64,000 nucleotides of DNA, taken from Gammaproteobacteria bacterium. Lineage in GTDB: Bacteria > Pseudomonadota > Gammaproteobacteria > Pseudomonadales > Azotimanducaceae. A program made the translations under genes and the position numbers. Where the stretch lies: assembly GCA_030425195.1 (NCBI GenBank), contig JAUIAV010000011.1:124001-188000 (forward strand). The letters run 5' to 3'. Under the pieces are notes generated by a model. That model made no database searches and had not been told where the DNA came from. It was given only the letters and a program-made list of their open reading frames with translations. Positions 17,935 to 27,057 of the stretch are shown piece after piece (positions within the stretch are counted from its first letter, which is position 1; every line of letters begins with the position of its first letter).

Positions 17935-18573
17935 TTGTCTGAAACCCGTGCAGCCGCAGAGAAACACCCGGCGCTGACCAGGAAAGGCGGTGCTACCCGC
18001 ACGGCGCTGCTGGACAGCACCATCGAGCTGCTCGCTTCCACCGGTTATGCGGCGACAACCACGCAGGCGGTGCTCGACCACTCGGGCCTGAGCCGGGGCT
18101 CACTGCTGCATCAGTTCAGAACCCGGGAACTGCTCATGGTGGCGGCTGCTGAGGAAGCGGTGGAGCGGATGTTCGACTCCGTCGCGCACAAGCTCGCTCA
18201 CGTGACTGATCCCATCGAGGCCCTGCGACAGTATCCGGACGCACTGTGGATCGTGCAGAACGAGCCGGCAGCGCTTGCGTTTGCCGAGCTGCAGCTGGCC
18301 TCCCGCTGGGAAAAAGGTCTCCAGGCAAGGCTTCGTGAATCCATGCGCGCGGTCAACGAGCGGATCGGCCGCGAGGTGCGCGAAGCGGCGGCGAGCGCGG
18401 GGATTCGGGATGTCAGAAGACTCGCCATGGAGATAGGGGCGCTGATATCTGCCATGCAGGGTCTGGTCGTCAGCAGCACGCTGGCCGTGGACGAAAGCCG
18501 GGTGCAGGATGTCCTGGTGGCGCTCTGTGCGCACTATCGCAGCTGCCTGGAGGAGGCGATCTCGGTCCGTTGA
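17935..18573 (+). CDS. TetR-family regulator
   Basis: A 212-residue TetR-type repressor with the N-terminal helix-turn-helix in TTTQAVLDHSGLSRGSLLHQF (about residues 42-62) and a helical ligand domain. The likely start is TTG 17935, with AGAGGGG upstream; no better ATG precedes the DNA-binding domain. Immediately downstream of the BVMO gene, it probably controls that gene through the dyad at 15955-15970 and responds to a ketone or CoA-type ligand (inference). Confidence 0.87.
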   Translation: MSETRAAAEKHPALTRKGGATRTALLDSTIELLASTGYAATTTQAVLDHSGLSRGSLLHQFRTRELLMVAAAEEAVERMFDSVAHKLAHVTDPIEALRQYPDALWIVQNEPAALAFAELQLASRWEKGLQARLRESMRAVNERIGREVREAAASAGIRDVRRLAMEIGALISAMQGLVVSSTLAVDESRVQDVLVALCAHYRSCLEEAISVR

Positions 18574-18604
18574 GGCGCGCAGGACCGGTGGCCGTATTCG
18601 AACG

Positions 18605-20053
18605 CTACCAGCTGTCCACGGGCCGCTGCTTCTTCAGCCTGCGCCGGTCGTGCGGCATCATCGTCAGCAGGCGAATCAGGGTGTCCCTGGTACGCGCTGG
18701 CTCGATCACGTCGTCCACCGCGTTGGCATCCCGGACCATCGCGTAGCCCTCGGCGCGGTTCAGCTCCGCCGTCGGCCAGGCCGCGACCAGAGCAGGCACT
18801 CGGCTGCCTGTGGAGTAGCCGGTCATCAATGCCGGGGCGAGGCCCCGCCCGAGCCGCAGCTGTACGCTCAGGAGGGGAACCTCACGATACTGGTGTGCGG
18901 TCAGCGTGCGCAGGTGCATGCGTGACAGTCCGGACTCAACCGTCGCCGAGCCATCCCGGGCGATCCAGCGGGTGATGGTGCCAGCCGTGTCCACCAGAGT
19001 GACGATGGGCAGCTCCCAGGCATCGCAGAGCTCCACATGACGCGAGATCTTCTGTGCTGCGTGTTCGTCGATCCGCCCTTCGTCCACGGCCGGATTGCTG
19101 GCGATGATGCCGACGTTCCGGTTGCCGAGGCGGGCGAAGCCCACCACTACGGATGCGCCGAAGGCACCGCGCAGCTCGACGAACGATTCGGCATCGACCA
19201 GTGCCTCGATGACCGGCTGAATCGGATAGGAGCCGGCAGGGGAGATCAGATCACCGATTTCCGGAGCGCTGGCAGCCGCAGCAGCCGGCGTATCGGCCGG
19301 CGTGTGCCAGAATCCCAGCAGACGCTTTGCCATCCCGACGGCCTGATGCTCATCCTCCACAAGAATCTCGATACCACCGTTTTCCAGCTGCATCTCGGCA
19401 GGGGCAAGCTCGTGCGGTCTGAGTCGTTTTCCGATGGCGGCTTCCACCATCGGCGGCCCGCCCATGCCGATGGACGATCCGGCGGTGGCGATCACGATGT
19501 CGGAAAAAGCGGCGACGCTGGCATGGCCGGCAAAGGAGGGGCCGGAGACGATGGCGATGGTCGGTACCCAACCGGAAAGCTCTGCCATGCCATCGAACAG
19601 GGAGTAGGGTCCGATGGCGCCGGACAGCTCGATATGCCCCAGCCCCGCCCTTGGATGTCTGGCACGGCTGCCGCCGCCGTCCACGAAGGCGATCAGTGGC
19701 CAGCGCTGCTCCCGTGCCAGTGCGATCAGACGGCCGAGACGCGCGCCGCCGTATCCCCCGCCATGATCGGTGTAGTCGGTGGTCGATACGACAGCCGGTC
19801 GGCCGTCGATGGTGCAGAGCGCGTCCAGCCCTCCTGTTTCGGCGATCCAGGGATTTCCGTCGGGCCCTGCCTCCGGGTCGACGGCAGCGATGGTGCCGTA
19901 GGGGATATCGCTGTCCGGATCCATGAGAAGCTCGAGCCGTTCGCGCGCTGTGAGCCGGCCGGTATCGTGCACGCGGGTGACGATGTCGGGCCTGGCAGCG
20001 TCGCTCTGCTTCTGCTGCGCCCGTTTGAGCTGTTCGAGACGATCGGAATCCAT
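18605..20053 (-). CDS. Acyl-CoA carboxylase beta-type carboxyltransferase
   Basis: A 482-residue carboxyltransferase of the PccB/AccD family, which moves CO2 from carboxybiotin to an acyl-CoA. Both crotonase-like halves are present: TGRLTARERLELL and GGGYGGARLGRLIALA in the first, and ELPIVTLVDTAG plus PLLSVQLRLGRGLAPALMTG in the second. ATG 20053 sits 5 bases after the stop of the sister gene, with AGGA upstream; a GTG at 20065 would overlap it. No biotin carboxylase or biotin carrier gene is in the window, so the partner must be encoded elsewhere. Confidence 0.82.
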   Translation of the reverse strand: MDSDRLEQLKRAQQKQSDAARPDIVTRVHDTGRLTARERLELLMDPDSDIPYGTIAAVDPEAGPDGNPWIAETGGLDALCTIDGRPAVVSTTDYTDHGGGYGGARLGRLIALAREQRWPLIAFVDGGGSRARHPRAGLGHIELSGAIGPYSLFDGMAELSGWVPTIAIVSGPSFAGHASVAAFSDIVIATAGSSIGMGGPPMVEAAIGKRLRPHELAPAEMQLENGGIEILVEDEHQAVGMAKRLLGFWHTPADTPAAAAASAPEIGDLISPAGSYPIQPVIEALVDAESFVELRGAFGASVVVGFARLGNRNVGIIASNPAVDEGRIDEHAAQKISRHVELCDAWELPIVTLVDTAGTITRWIARDGSATVESGLSRMHLRTLTAHQYREVPLLSVQLRLGRGLAPALMTGYSTGSRVPALVAAWPTAELNRAEGYAMVRDANAVDDVIEPARTRDTLIRLLTMMPHDRRRLKKQRPVDSW

Positions 20054-20058
20054 CGGTC

Positions 20059-21564
20059 CTAGCACAGATCGATGCCGTGGGGGCGCACGGCGTGCGTCCG
20101 TCGCGGAATGCGTTCCAGCATCGCGCTGATGCGCTGGCGCGTGCTGTTCGGTTCGATCACGTCGTCGAACAGAAACGCCCGGGCCGCACGCAGACCGGAC
20201 TGGGTATCCCGCATCCGGTCCGCATACTCGTTGCGGATCCTCAGGGCTTCTTCGGAAGTCGCGGCCGCCTGTATCTCCTTGCGCTTGACCAGGTAGGCGG
20301 CACCTTCCAGGGACATGCCGCCGGATTCCACGGCCGGCCAGGCGAGCTTGAGCAGCGGTGCGTTGTGGCTGCTTCCCCAGCCGGACATGGCATAGGGTCC
20401 GAGGCCGTAGGCCTTGCGGATCTGCACCGAGCAGAGCGGCACCCGGCGGTGATGCAGGGCTGCCAGGGGTCGGGCGTGGTGTCTGGCCATCCCTTCCGAC
20501 TCCGATTTCGGACCTACCATGAATCCCGGATTGTCGACGAAGGAGACGAGCGGAAAGCCATAGGCGTCACACAGCTCGATGAACCGGGAAGCTTTGTCCG
20601 CCGCCTGTGTGTCGATTGAACCGGACAGTGGGGATCTGGGCTGGTTCGCGAAGATGCCGACGGTGCGGCCGTTCAGCCGGGCCAGCACGGTGAGCATGGA
20701 ACGTCCGTAGTCCGGCCGCAGTTCCAGCGTGCTGTCCCGATCGGCGAAGGCGGCGATAACACGCCGCATGTCGTAGGGCCTGCGGCGGTTCTCCGGGATG
20801 ATGTCGGCAATTTCAGGGTAGTCCTCGGAAGGCTGGCCGGAATCCGTGTCCGGTGTCTGAAAGCCCAGGTAGAAGCGTACGGCCGCCAGTGCCGAGGGCT
20901 CATCATCCTCGATGCGATCGATGTCGCCGCGCTTCGCGTATTCGGCGGCCGGCCGGGTGATCACGGCGCCCTGATCGTCGCGGGCGCCGATCTCGGCGTC
21001 CTGCACCGCCACTGCATAGTCGCAGAGCATGGCCGCTCCGGTTTCCGCATCCAGTGTCCGGCCGAGCACACAGGCCACCGTCGGCACCAGTCCGTTCAGC
21101 TGGGCAAGTCCGTCGTACAGGCCATAGCGCCCCCTGGACATCACCATGATCGGCGGCGGGGGCAGGGAGTCGTTCGGCCGCGCGCCATCACCGTCCAGGA
21201 GCAGGACGACGGGCCAGCGTTCCCGCTCGGCAATCTGAAAAAGGCGGGCCAGCTTGCGCTGGTTGCGGTCACTCTGAGTACCGTCGAGCACGTTCCGGTC
21301 ACTGGCCGCCAGCACGATGGGCATGCCGTGCACCAGAGCACTGCCGCAGATCAGTCCGTCCGCCGGAGAGTCGTCATCCTCGGTGCCGGTACGGCCGGCG
21401 AGGGCGCCGTATTCGACGAAAGATTCCGGATCGATTAGCAGGCTGACCCGTTCACGCGCCGTCAGGCCACCACGGGCGCGTGCCCGGGCCAGCGCACCGG
21501 TACGCGCATCGTCCACCGCCGCTGCGGCGGCGTTCCGGATCTTCTCACGCAGATCTTCGTTCAC
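20059..21564 (-). CDS. Second acyl-CoA carboxylase-type carboxyltransferase
   Basis: A 501-residue PccB-like protein, with GGLTARERVSLLIDPESFVE, then PLVSFVDNPGFMVG and KAYGLGPYAMSG in the C-terminal half. The pair 20059-21564 and 18605-20053 are distant paralogues in tandem, suggesting a heteromeric carboxyltransferase or two substrates. GTG 21564 follows GGGGATCAGGC; another GTG at 21585 directly abuts the upstream stop. The gene follows a crotonase, so carboxylation of an acyl-CoA degradation intermediate is likely (inference). Confidence 0.82.
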   Translation of the reverse strand: MNEDLREKIRNAAAAAVDDARTGALARARARGGLTARERVSLLIDPESFVEYGALAGRTGTEDDDSPADGLICGSALVHGMPIVLAASDRNVLDGTQSDRNQRKLARLFQIAERERWPVVLLLDGDGARPNDSLPPPPIMVMSRGRYGLYDGLAQLNGLVPTVACVLGRTLDAETGAAMLCDYAVAVQDAEIGARDDQGAVITRPAAEYAKRGDIDRIEDDEPSALAAVRFYLGFQTPDTDSGQPSEDYPEIADIIPENRRRPYDMRRVIAAFADRDSTLELRPDYGRSMLTVLARLNGRTVGIFANQPRSPLSGSIDTQAADKASRFIELCDAYGFPLVSFVDNPGFMVGPKSESEGMARHHARPLAALHHRRVPLCSVQIRKAYGLGPYAMSGWGSSHNAPLLKLAWPAVESGGMSLEGAAYLVKRKEIQAAATSEEALRIRNEYADRMRDTQSGLRAARAFLFDDVIEPNSTRQRISAMLERIPRRTHAVRPHGIDLC

Positions 21565-21585
21565 GCCTGATCCCCGTGAAGGCAC

Positions 21586-22350
21586 TCATCCGCCGAACCT
21601 GGGCGGCCGTTTCTCGACGAACGCGAGAAAGGCTTCCCTGGCATCGTCATGTGCCATCACCTCCAGATGACGACGGCTTTCGAGCTCGAGATACGTGTCG
21701 AGCTCCATGCGTTCCGCATCCAGGAAGTTCTGTTTCATGATTCTCAGGGCGTGCGGGGAGGCCGCTGCCAGCCGCTGTGCGACAGTACCGAGCCCTTCTC
21801 TGAAGGTCTCGAAGTCGAAAACGTCGGTCACCAGGCCCATGTTCATGGCGTCCTGCGCGGTGAACTTATCCGGCAGAAAGTACAGCTCCCGTGCCTTGGC
21901 GGCCCCCAGCAGACGCGTCAGTGTCCAGGGTCCGGCCATGTCCCCGGCCGAAGCCACGTTCAGAAAAGCGGAGTTGAAGGCGGCGGTGTCAGCGGCATAT
22001 CTGAGATCGCATGCGGCGGCCCAGCCCAGTCCCGCGCCTGCGCAGGGTCCGTTGATCCCGGCGATGGTCACCTGAGGCATGGTGTGCAGCAGCAGCGGGA
22101 CGTTGAAGGCCTCGATGCTGCTGCGCTCGTCTTCTTCCCCCGCTGCGAAATGTTTGAGGTCCGCGCCTGGACAGAAACCCCTGCCTTCGCCGGTCAGTAT
22201 CAGAACCCGTACACCTCCGTCATCAGCAATCTGACGAAGACATTCGTAGGTCTCCCGTACCATGGCGTTGGTCATCGCGTTCATGCGGTCGGGCCGGTTC
22301 AGAATCAGCCAGCCAATGCCGTCAGCCGCTTCATAGCGGATGGTTTTCAT
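21586..22350 (-). CDS. Crotonase-family protein lacking both catalytic glutamates
   Basis: A 254-residue enoyl-CoA hydratase/isomerase superfamily protein. LNRPDRMNAMTNAMV and GEGRGFCPGADLKHF are the CoA-binding and first oxyanion parts. At the second oxyanion site it reads GAGLGWAAACD, and later AAFNSAFLNVASAGD. Aligned by eye with rat crotonase, the positions of Glu144 and Glu164 are Gly and Phe, so ordinary hydratase chemistry is doubtful. Isomerase, hydrolase or lyase activity is more likely. ATG 22350 has GGAG upstream. It leads into the two carboxyltransferases. Confidence 0.85.
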   Translation of the reverse strand: MKTIRYEAADGIGWLILNRPDRMNAMTNAMVRETYECLRQIADDGGVRVLILTGEGRGFCPGADLKHFAAGEEDERSSIEAFNVPLLLHTMPQVTIAGINGPCAGAGLGWAAACDLRYAADTAAFNSAFLNVASAGDMAGPWTLTRLLGAAKARELYFLPDKFTAQDAMNMGLVTDVFDFETFREGLGTVAQRLAAASPHALRIMKQNFLDAERMELDTYLELESRRHLEVMAHDDAREAFLAFVEKRPPRFGG

Positions 22351-22384
22351 TGTCAGGACTCCCACCGTTGTTCCTGGCCCGGCA

Positions 22385-23185
22385 TCACTGGCCGATACGT
22401 TCGAATCGGGGCGGCCGGCGCTCGACGAACGACTGCGCGCCTTCTACCGCATCGGGTGCGGTGACGAACTGATTCTGGACCCGTTCTGCGTCTCTCAACG
22501 CTGCCTCGTATCCGAGTCCCAGATGGTCATAGACCAGCTTCTTCGTTGCGCCAATCGCCCTGGGAGCAGTAGTGGTACTCAAACGGATGACGTAGTCACG
22601 CGCCGCTTCCAGCAGATCCCCGCCTGCCAGGACCCGGTCCACGAGCCCGATGTCACGCGCTTCTTCCGCCGTGATTCTGTCGCTCATCCAGAGCAGATCG
22701 AGTGCTCTGCTCACGCCCACCAGACGTGGCAGCAGCCAGCTCGAACCGTGCTCGGCCACCAGGCCGCGCTTCAGAAACACCGTAGTGAGTGCGGCGTCGC
22801 GGCTCGCGAATCGGAGATCACTCATGAGTGAGAGGATCAGACCGCCGCCCGCGGCAACACCGTTGATCGCGGCGATGATGGGTTTGGGGATCTCCAGCAG
22901 ATAGCTGAACAGTCCCGGCAGCTCGTCTTCCGGCGCTTCCCGCGGGGCGTTCGATGACCGGGTCGTCTCGGTCAGAGTCGAGATGTCGAGTCCCGCGCTG
23001 AAAGCCCTTCCTTCGCCGGTGACGATGATGCCGACCACGGAGGGATCGGCTTCCGCCGCCGAAAACGCGGCGCGCAACTCGCCCAGGGTGTGATAGGTGA
23101 ATGCGTTGAGCCGATCCGGGCGATTCAGTGTGATGATGGCGTACGGATCATTCACCTCGTAGCGGATGTCGGTGAAACCGCTCAT
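22385..23185 (-). CDS. Crotonase-family enoyl-CoA hydratase/isomerase
   Basis: A 266-residue crotonase with TLNRPDRLNAFTYHTLGEL, GEGRAFSAGLDIS and INGVAAGGGLILSLMSDLRF. As in the next gene, the residue at the Glu144 site is not acidic (Ile), and the Glu164 site is Leu; a Glu occurs slightly later in VAEHGSSW, as in several catabolic crotonases. It should act on an acyl-CoA in a ring- or side-chain degradation pathway. Its ATG overlaps the stop of the upstream VOC gene by four bases, showing tight translational linkage. Confidence 0.87.
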   Translation of the reverse strand: MSGFTDIRYEVNDPYAIITLNRPDRLNAFTYHTLGELRAAFSAAEADPSVVGIIVTGEGRAFSAGLDISTLTETTRSSNAPREAPEDELPGLFSYLLEIPKPIIAAINGVAAGGGLILSLMSDLRFASRDAALTTVFLKRGLVAEHGSSWLLPRLVGVSRALDLLWMSDRITAEEARDIGLVDRVLAGGDLLEAARDYVIRLSTTTAPRAIGATKKLVYDHLGLGYEAALRDAERVQNQFVTAPDAVEGAQSFVERRPPRFERIGQ

Positions 23186-23940
23186 ACCAGATTGATCCGT
23201 ACGCCGCAGAGAGTCACCTGGCGGTCGCCCGAGCGTGCGCCGACCTTCTCAGCGGCTTCGAGCACAGCCGTGGGATCCGTGCAGCCGACATCAATGCCGC
23301 CCAGTCCCTCGGGGCGCCCGTCCGTGCAGGGGACGAAGCGCAGGGATGCGTTGTCGAGCGCGATGGTCAGGTCCCGGGTAACGGGGAGTTCGGCGATCTC
23401 TCCCCAGCGTCCTGCGACCGCAGCCGGATCGTCACACTGAATTTCAGCGGCGACAATGCCGGTTACCCGTTCCGTATGACGTGCGCGCTGCCAGTCCGGG
23501 CCCGCCGGTTCCCAGGGTCCGTCCGGATCATGGGCCCCTTCGCCCACCTGCTCGTCGATCTCGAAAAAGGAGCCGCCCGTGTCTTTCGGGTGCAACTGCA
23601 TGTTGCGGAATTCTTCGGTCTCGAAGTCGCTCACCAGGCGTATGCCCAGGGCTTCCACCCTGGCCCGCCGCGGAGCGTGGTCGTCGCACTGGGTAATCAC
23701 CATATAACCGCCGTTGCCGCCACGGCGCTCGAGATAGCGCCCGCCCGCCGTCATGTCTCTGGTCGGAGCGACCACCTCCAGCAGCTGGTTCCCGACGGGG
23801 AACAGAGCGTTCTCCAGGCCGAAGTGAGCAACCCCCGGATCCCGGTAGCAGACCTCCACGCCGAGAACGTCACAGATATCCTTCTCAACCGGCTCCAGCT
23901 TCTCTGCCACGAAAGCAATCTGACGCAATCTGAGCCACAT
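23182..23940 (-). CDS. VOC (glyoxalase-like) protein
   Basis: A 252-residue protein of the vicinal-oxygen-chelate type. The chosen ATG 23940 follows GGAGGGAGT; the open frame extends 12 codons upstream without a ribosome site. Features: LRQIAFVAEKLEPVEKDICD at the start, GVAHFGLENALFPVGNQLLEV, and GGSFFEIDEQ, matching the glyoxalase-3-like layout of a long single VOC module plus a second half. The chemistry is unknown; relatives include dioxygenase, epimerase and lyase scaffolds. It is the first gene of the minus-strand operon running through the two crotonases and two carboxyltransferases. Confidence 0.7.
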   Translation of the reverse strand: MWLRLRQIAFVAEKLEPVEKDICDVLGVEVCYRDPGVAHFGLENALFPVGNQLLEVVAPTRDMTAGGRYLERRGGNGGYMVITQCDDHAPRRARVEALGIRLVSDFETEEFRNMQLHPKDTGGSFFEIDEQVGEGAHDPDGPWEPAGPDWQRARHTERVTGIVAAEIQCDDPAAVAGRWGEIAELPVTRDLTIALDNASLRFVPCTDGRPEGLGGIDVGCTDPTAVLEAAEKVGARSGDRQVTLCGVRINLV

Positions 23941-24046
23941 ACTCCCTCCTGCGGTCCCCCAATGACGCTCGATCAAGCTTAGCGCGAATGTCCTCCGGGT
24001 GCTCGATTAGCTGGTAGCATGGACGGGCAGCGGGGAGGGTTGCACG

Positions 24047-25753
24047 ATGACGATTCCAGACCACGCGCCGACCGTAGAAGAATTGACGGGACCTGGCGGC
24101 AGATACGAAATGGCACGGGTGCCGGTGAACGGTGTCCCGACCACGATTTTCAAGACTGCGCCCCTGCATCTGCGCGAGCTCTATCAGGGCTCTCTCGAGC
24201 ATGCGAACGAGACTTTCTACGTCTACGAAGACGAACGCTATACCTTCGCGGAAGCCTGGCGCATCGCCGAGCGGGTCATGGCAGGCCTGCATACGCTCGG
24301 CGTTCGGCCCGGCGATCGGGTGGGCATCTCCATGCGCAACTATCCTGAATGGGTGTTTGCCTACATGGGGATCACGTCGATGGGCGCCGTCGCCGTTGCG
24401 ATGAACGCCTGGTGGACGGGAGAGGAGATGCTTTATGCCATCGAGGACAGCGGTCTGAGGACGCTGTTCGTCGACCGCGAACGTCTCGAGCATCTTTCTC
24501 CGTATCTCGACGAGTTGGAACTCGATGTGGTGGCGGTGCGCACACAGCACTCGGCAGGCCGCGGCGTGCGGTCCTGGGAAGTGTTCATCGATTCCGGTGC
24601 CAGCATCATGCACAGCCCCATCATCGACCCGGACGACCCGGCCATGCTGCTCTATACGTCCGGTTCCACCTCCAGGCCGAAAGGCGTGCTGTCATCTCAT
24701 CGAGCGGTCATTCATTCACTGCTCGGCTGGGAAGCCTCCGCGGCGATCGCGCGCGCCGAAGCCGGCCGCCGGCAACGGCCGCCGGAGCGCCAGCCCTGCA
24801 TGATCATCACCGTGCCCCTGTTCCACGTGACGGGGCTCAACGGACAGCTGCTGCCATCACTGCGCAACGGCCGCAAGGTCGTTGCGATGTACAAGTGGGA
24901 GGCGGAAAAAGCGCTCGCCATCATCGAGCGCGAGCAGGTGACCCACTTCAGCGGCGTGCCTACGATGGCGTACGAGCTGGTGAATTCACCCAACTACGAC
25001 AGATACGACCTGTCCAGCCTGCGCAGCATCGGCGGCGGAGGTGCTGCCATGACGCCCAAGCACTCGCGGTCCATCGAAGAGAAGAGCCGCAACCGGACGC
25101 GTGCCAGCGCCGCCTATGCGATGACGGAAACCAACGGCCTCGGCGCATCCAACGCCGGGGAAAATCTGAAACAGCGACCGGACAGCTGCGGTAAGGCGCT
25201 CAAGCCTCTGGTGGAAATCAAGATCGTCGACCCAACCGGGTCCACGCTCGGCAGCGGAGCGACAGGAGAAATCTGCATCAAAGGGCCGATGACGTTCACC
25301 TGCTACTGGAACCGTCCGGAGGATACGGCCGCGACCCTGCGTGACGGCTGGGTGCACACGGGCGATCTCGGTCACATCGATGAGGAAGGGTTCATCTACA
25401 TCACCGGCCGGTCCAAGGAGATGATCATCCGGGGTGGAGAGAACATCGGCTGTCAGGAGGTCGAAGCGGCCCTCTATGAGAATCCGAAGGTGGCGGAGTG
25501 TGTCGTGTTCGGAGTGCCGGACGACCGGCTGGGGGAGAACGTCGCGGCCGTGATCATGGTCAAGGAGGGCGAGCTGCTCACCGTCGGCGACGTGCAGTCG
25601 CACGTGGCCGAACGCCTGGCCCGATTCAAAGTGCCACAGTACGTGGTCCTCCAGGATGAGCAGCTCGAGAGAACCGGGACCGGCAAGATCTACAAGAAAG
25701 GCATCCGGGAAAAGCTGATCGTCGAGCTGAACCTGGACCGGAATGCGGCTTAG
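24047..25753 (+). CDS. Acyl-CoA synthetase (AMP-forming)
   Basis: A 568-residue ANL-superfamily ligase. The P-loop LLYTSGSTSRPKGVL, the adenylate motif YAMTETNGLG, the hinge region HTGDLGHIDEEGFIYITGRS, and the C-terminal catalytic Lys in GTGKIYKKG are all present. It activates a carboxylic acid to its CoA thioester through an acyl-adenylate. It is divergent from the VOC/crotonase/carboxyltransferase operon across 106 bases, so it probably makes the CoA ester that the operon processes (inference). The chain length or ring type of the substrate cannot be deduced. Its stop is three bases from that of the convergent propeller gene. Confidence 0.92.
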   Translation: MTIPDHAPTVEELTGPGGRYEMARVPVNGVPTTIFKTAPLHLRELYQGSLEHANETFYVYEDERYTFAEAWRIAERVMAGLHTLGVRPGDRVGISMRNYPEWVFAYMGITSMGAVAVAMNAWWTGEEMLYAIEDSGLRTLFVDRERLEHLSPYLDELELDVVAVRTQHSAGRGVRSWEVFIDSGASIMHSPIIDPDDPAMLLYTSGSTSRPKGVLSSHRAVIHSLLGWEASAAIARAEAGRRQRPPERQPCMIITVPLFHVTGLNGQLLPSLRNGRKVVAMYKWEAEKALAIIEREQVTHFSGVPTMAYELVNSPNYDRYDLSSLRSIGGGGAAMTPKHSRSIEEKSRNRTRASAAYAMTETNGLGASNAGENLKQRPDSCGKALKPLVEIKIVDPTGSTLGSGATGEICIKGPMTFTCYWNRPEDTAATLRDGWVHTGDLGHIDEEGFIYITGRSKEMIIRGGENIGCQEVEAALYENPKVAECVVFGVPDDRLGENVAAVIMVKEGELLTVGDVQSHVAERLARFKVPQYVVLQDEQLERTGTGKIYKKGIREKLIVELNLDRNAA

Positions 25754-25756
25754 GGC

Positions 25757-26986
25757 TCAAGGATCTGGAGTACTCACGCTCACCCGCATGATGTGATTGG
25801 TGGCGCTCTGATGAATCAGCAGGTCGCCGTTGCCGGCCGCACGCATGTGCCGGAGGATACCGGCGTACACTCCGGAGGAGGGGATGGGCCAGCTCTGGAA
25901 GGTCTCCGCCTCCGGGTCGAATCGCACCAGCGCATCCGGACGCATGCCGGATTCGTTGTACCAGACGATGCCGTCGACGATGAGCATCGCGTAGGGGTGG
26001 GAGGCGGGACCGCTGGGGGACGGCCACTCGCGGATCTCGCCGGTAGCCGGGTCGTAACGGCCGAGCCGGCCGGCGCCGGAGTTCACGTACCAGATCATGC
26101 CGTCTTCGGCGATGTCGAGGCGGCGGACGTGGGTCTCCTGATTGGGCAGATCGATTCGAGTGGCCGCCATGGAGTCGCCGTCGAAGTGGTACAGACAGGG
26201 TCCACCGTTGCAGGCAACCCAGGCGTCCCCGTCCTCATCGATCTTGATACCGTAGGGACGTGACCGGGGCCGGTCGAGCTCTACCAGCTTGATCTCACCC
26301 GTAGCGGTATCCAGCCGCCCCACCCGATTGCTCTGCTGCAGGGTAAACCAGAACCGGTCACGCGCATCGAACTCTCCTGTGTGAGGGTCTCTCGCTTCGG
26401 GGTCGGGCATGGGAAACTCGACGATATCGCCGGTCGCCGGGTCCAGCTTTCCGATCGTCGCGTTTTTGTTGCCGAGGTAGTACATGTTGCCGTCCGCATC
26501 CGGTGTCACGCTGTGCGGTTTGGCTCCGGAAGGCAACGGATACTCGCGCATGCTGCCTGTCTCCGGATCGATCCGCCCGACGATGTCGAGCCACTGGCCC
26601 ACCCACCAGATGCTGCCGTCCGGTGCTTCTACCGGATCGCGGGAACGCTGACCGAGAGTTGGTACCACCCAGGTCTGGATATCCAGCTCAACCGGTCCCG
26701 GGATCAGGGTGGGAGCGCGGTGATCGTCTGGCGGGAAATGCTCGCCGAGATAGCCGGTGATCCGGTTCTCCGTTTCGGGTGGCAGTCTGACCATGGTCCG
26801 GATGAGTGTCCGCCAGTCGGCCTGGCTGTAGCCCGAGCTCCGCTCGATGGGACGCATGTCGTGGCAGCTGGAGCACAGGGCGGCGACTTCCTGCTGGCCG
26901 GGACCATCCGGCAGCGCCTGCGCGACGGAACTGGTGAGCAGCAGTGAGAGCGCCATCGGCGGGACGACGGTCTTAAGAGTACGCAT
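25757..26986 (-). CDS. Exported c-heme protein with streptogramin-lyase-like propeller
   Basis: A 409-residue exported protein. From ATG 26986 (CGAGGAG upstream) there is a signal peptide ending around AQA, then a c-type heme site CSSCH at residues 38-42. A seven-bladed propeller of the virginiamycin-B-lyase type follows, with repeated blades such as GRIDPETGSMREYPLP, GKLDPATGDIVEFPMP, GRLDTATGEIKLVEL and GRYDPATGEIREWPSP. Heme c fused to this propeller suggests a periplasmic oxidoreductase or electron-transfer sensor rather than antibiotic resistance. A distal Met is not obvious. It converges with the acyl-CoA synthetase. Confidence 0.8.
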   Translation of the reverse strand: MRTLKTVVPPMALSLLLTSSVAQALPDGPGQQEVAALCSSCHDMRPIERSSGYSQADWRTLIRTMVRLPPETENRITGYLGEHFPPDDHRAPTLIPGPVELDIQTWVVPTLGQRSRDPVEAPDGSIWWVGQWLDIVGRIDPETGSMREYPLPSGAKPHSVTPDADGNMYYLGNKNATIGKLDPATGDIVEFPMPDPEARDPHTGEFDARDRFWFTLQQSNRVGRLDTATGEIKLVELDRPRSRPYGIKIDEDGDAWVACNGGPCLYHFDGDSMAATRIDLPNQETHVRRLDIAEDGMIWYVNSGAGRLGRYDPATGEIREWPSPSGPASHPYAMLIVDGIVWYNESGMRPDALVRFDPEAETFQSWPIPSSGVYAGILRHMRAAGNGDLLIHQSATNHIMRVSVSTPDP

Positions 26987-27057
26987 CGGAGTTGCTCCTC
27001 GATTCATATTCAGCACAGCACTTCTACATCACAGAGGCGTTCTCTGCCGCTGCGGTT

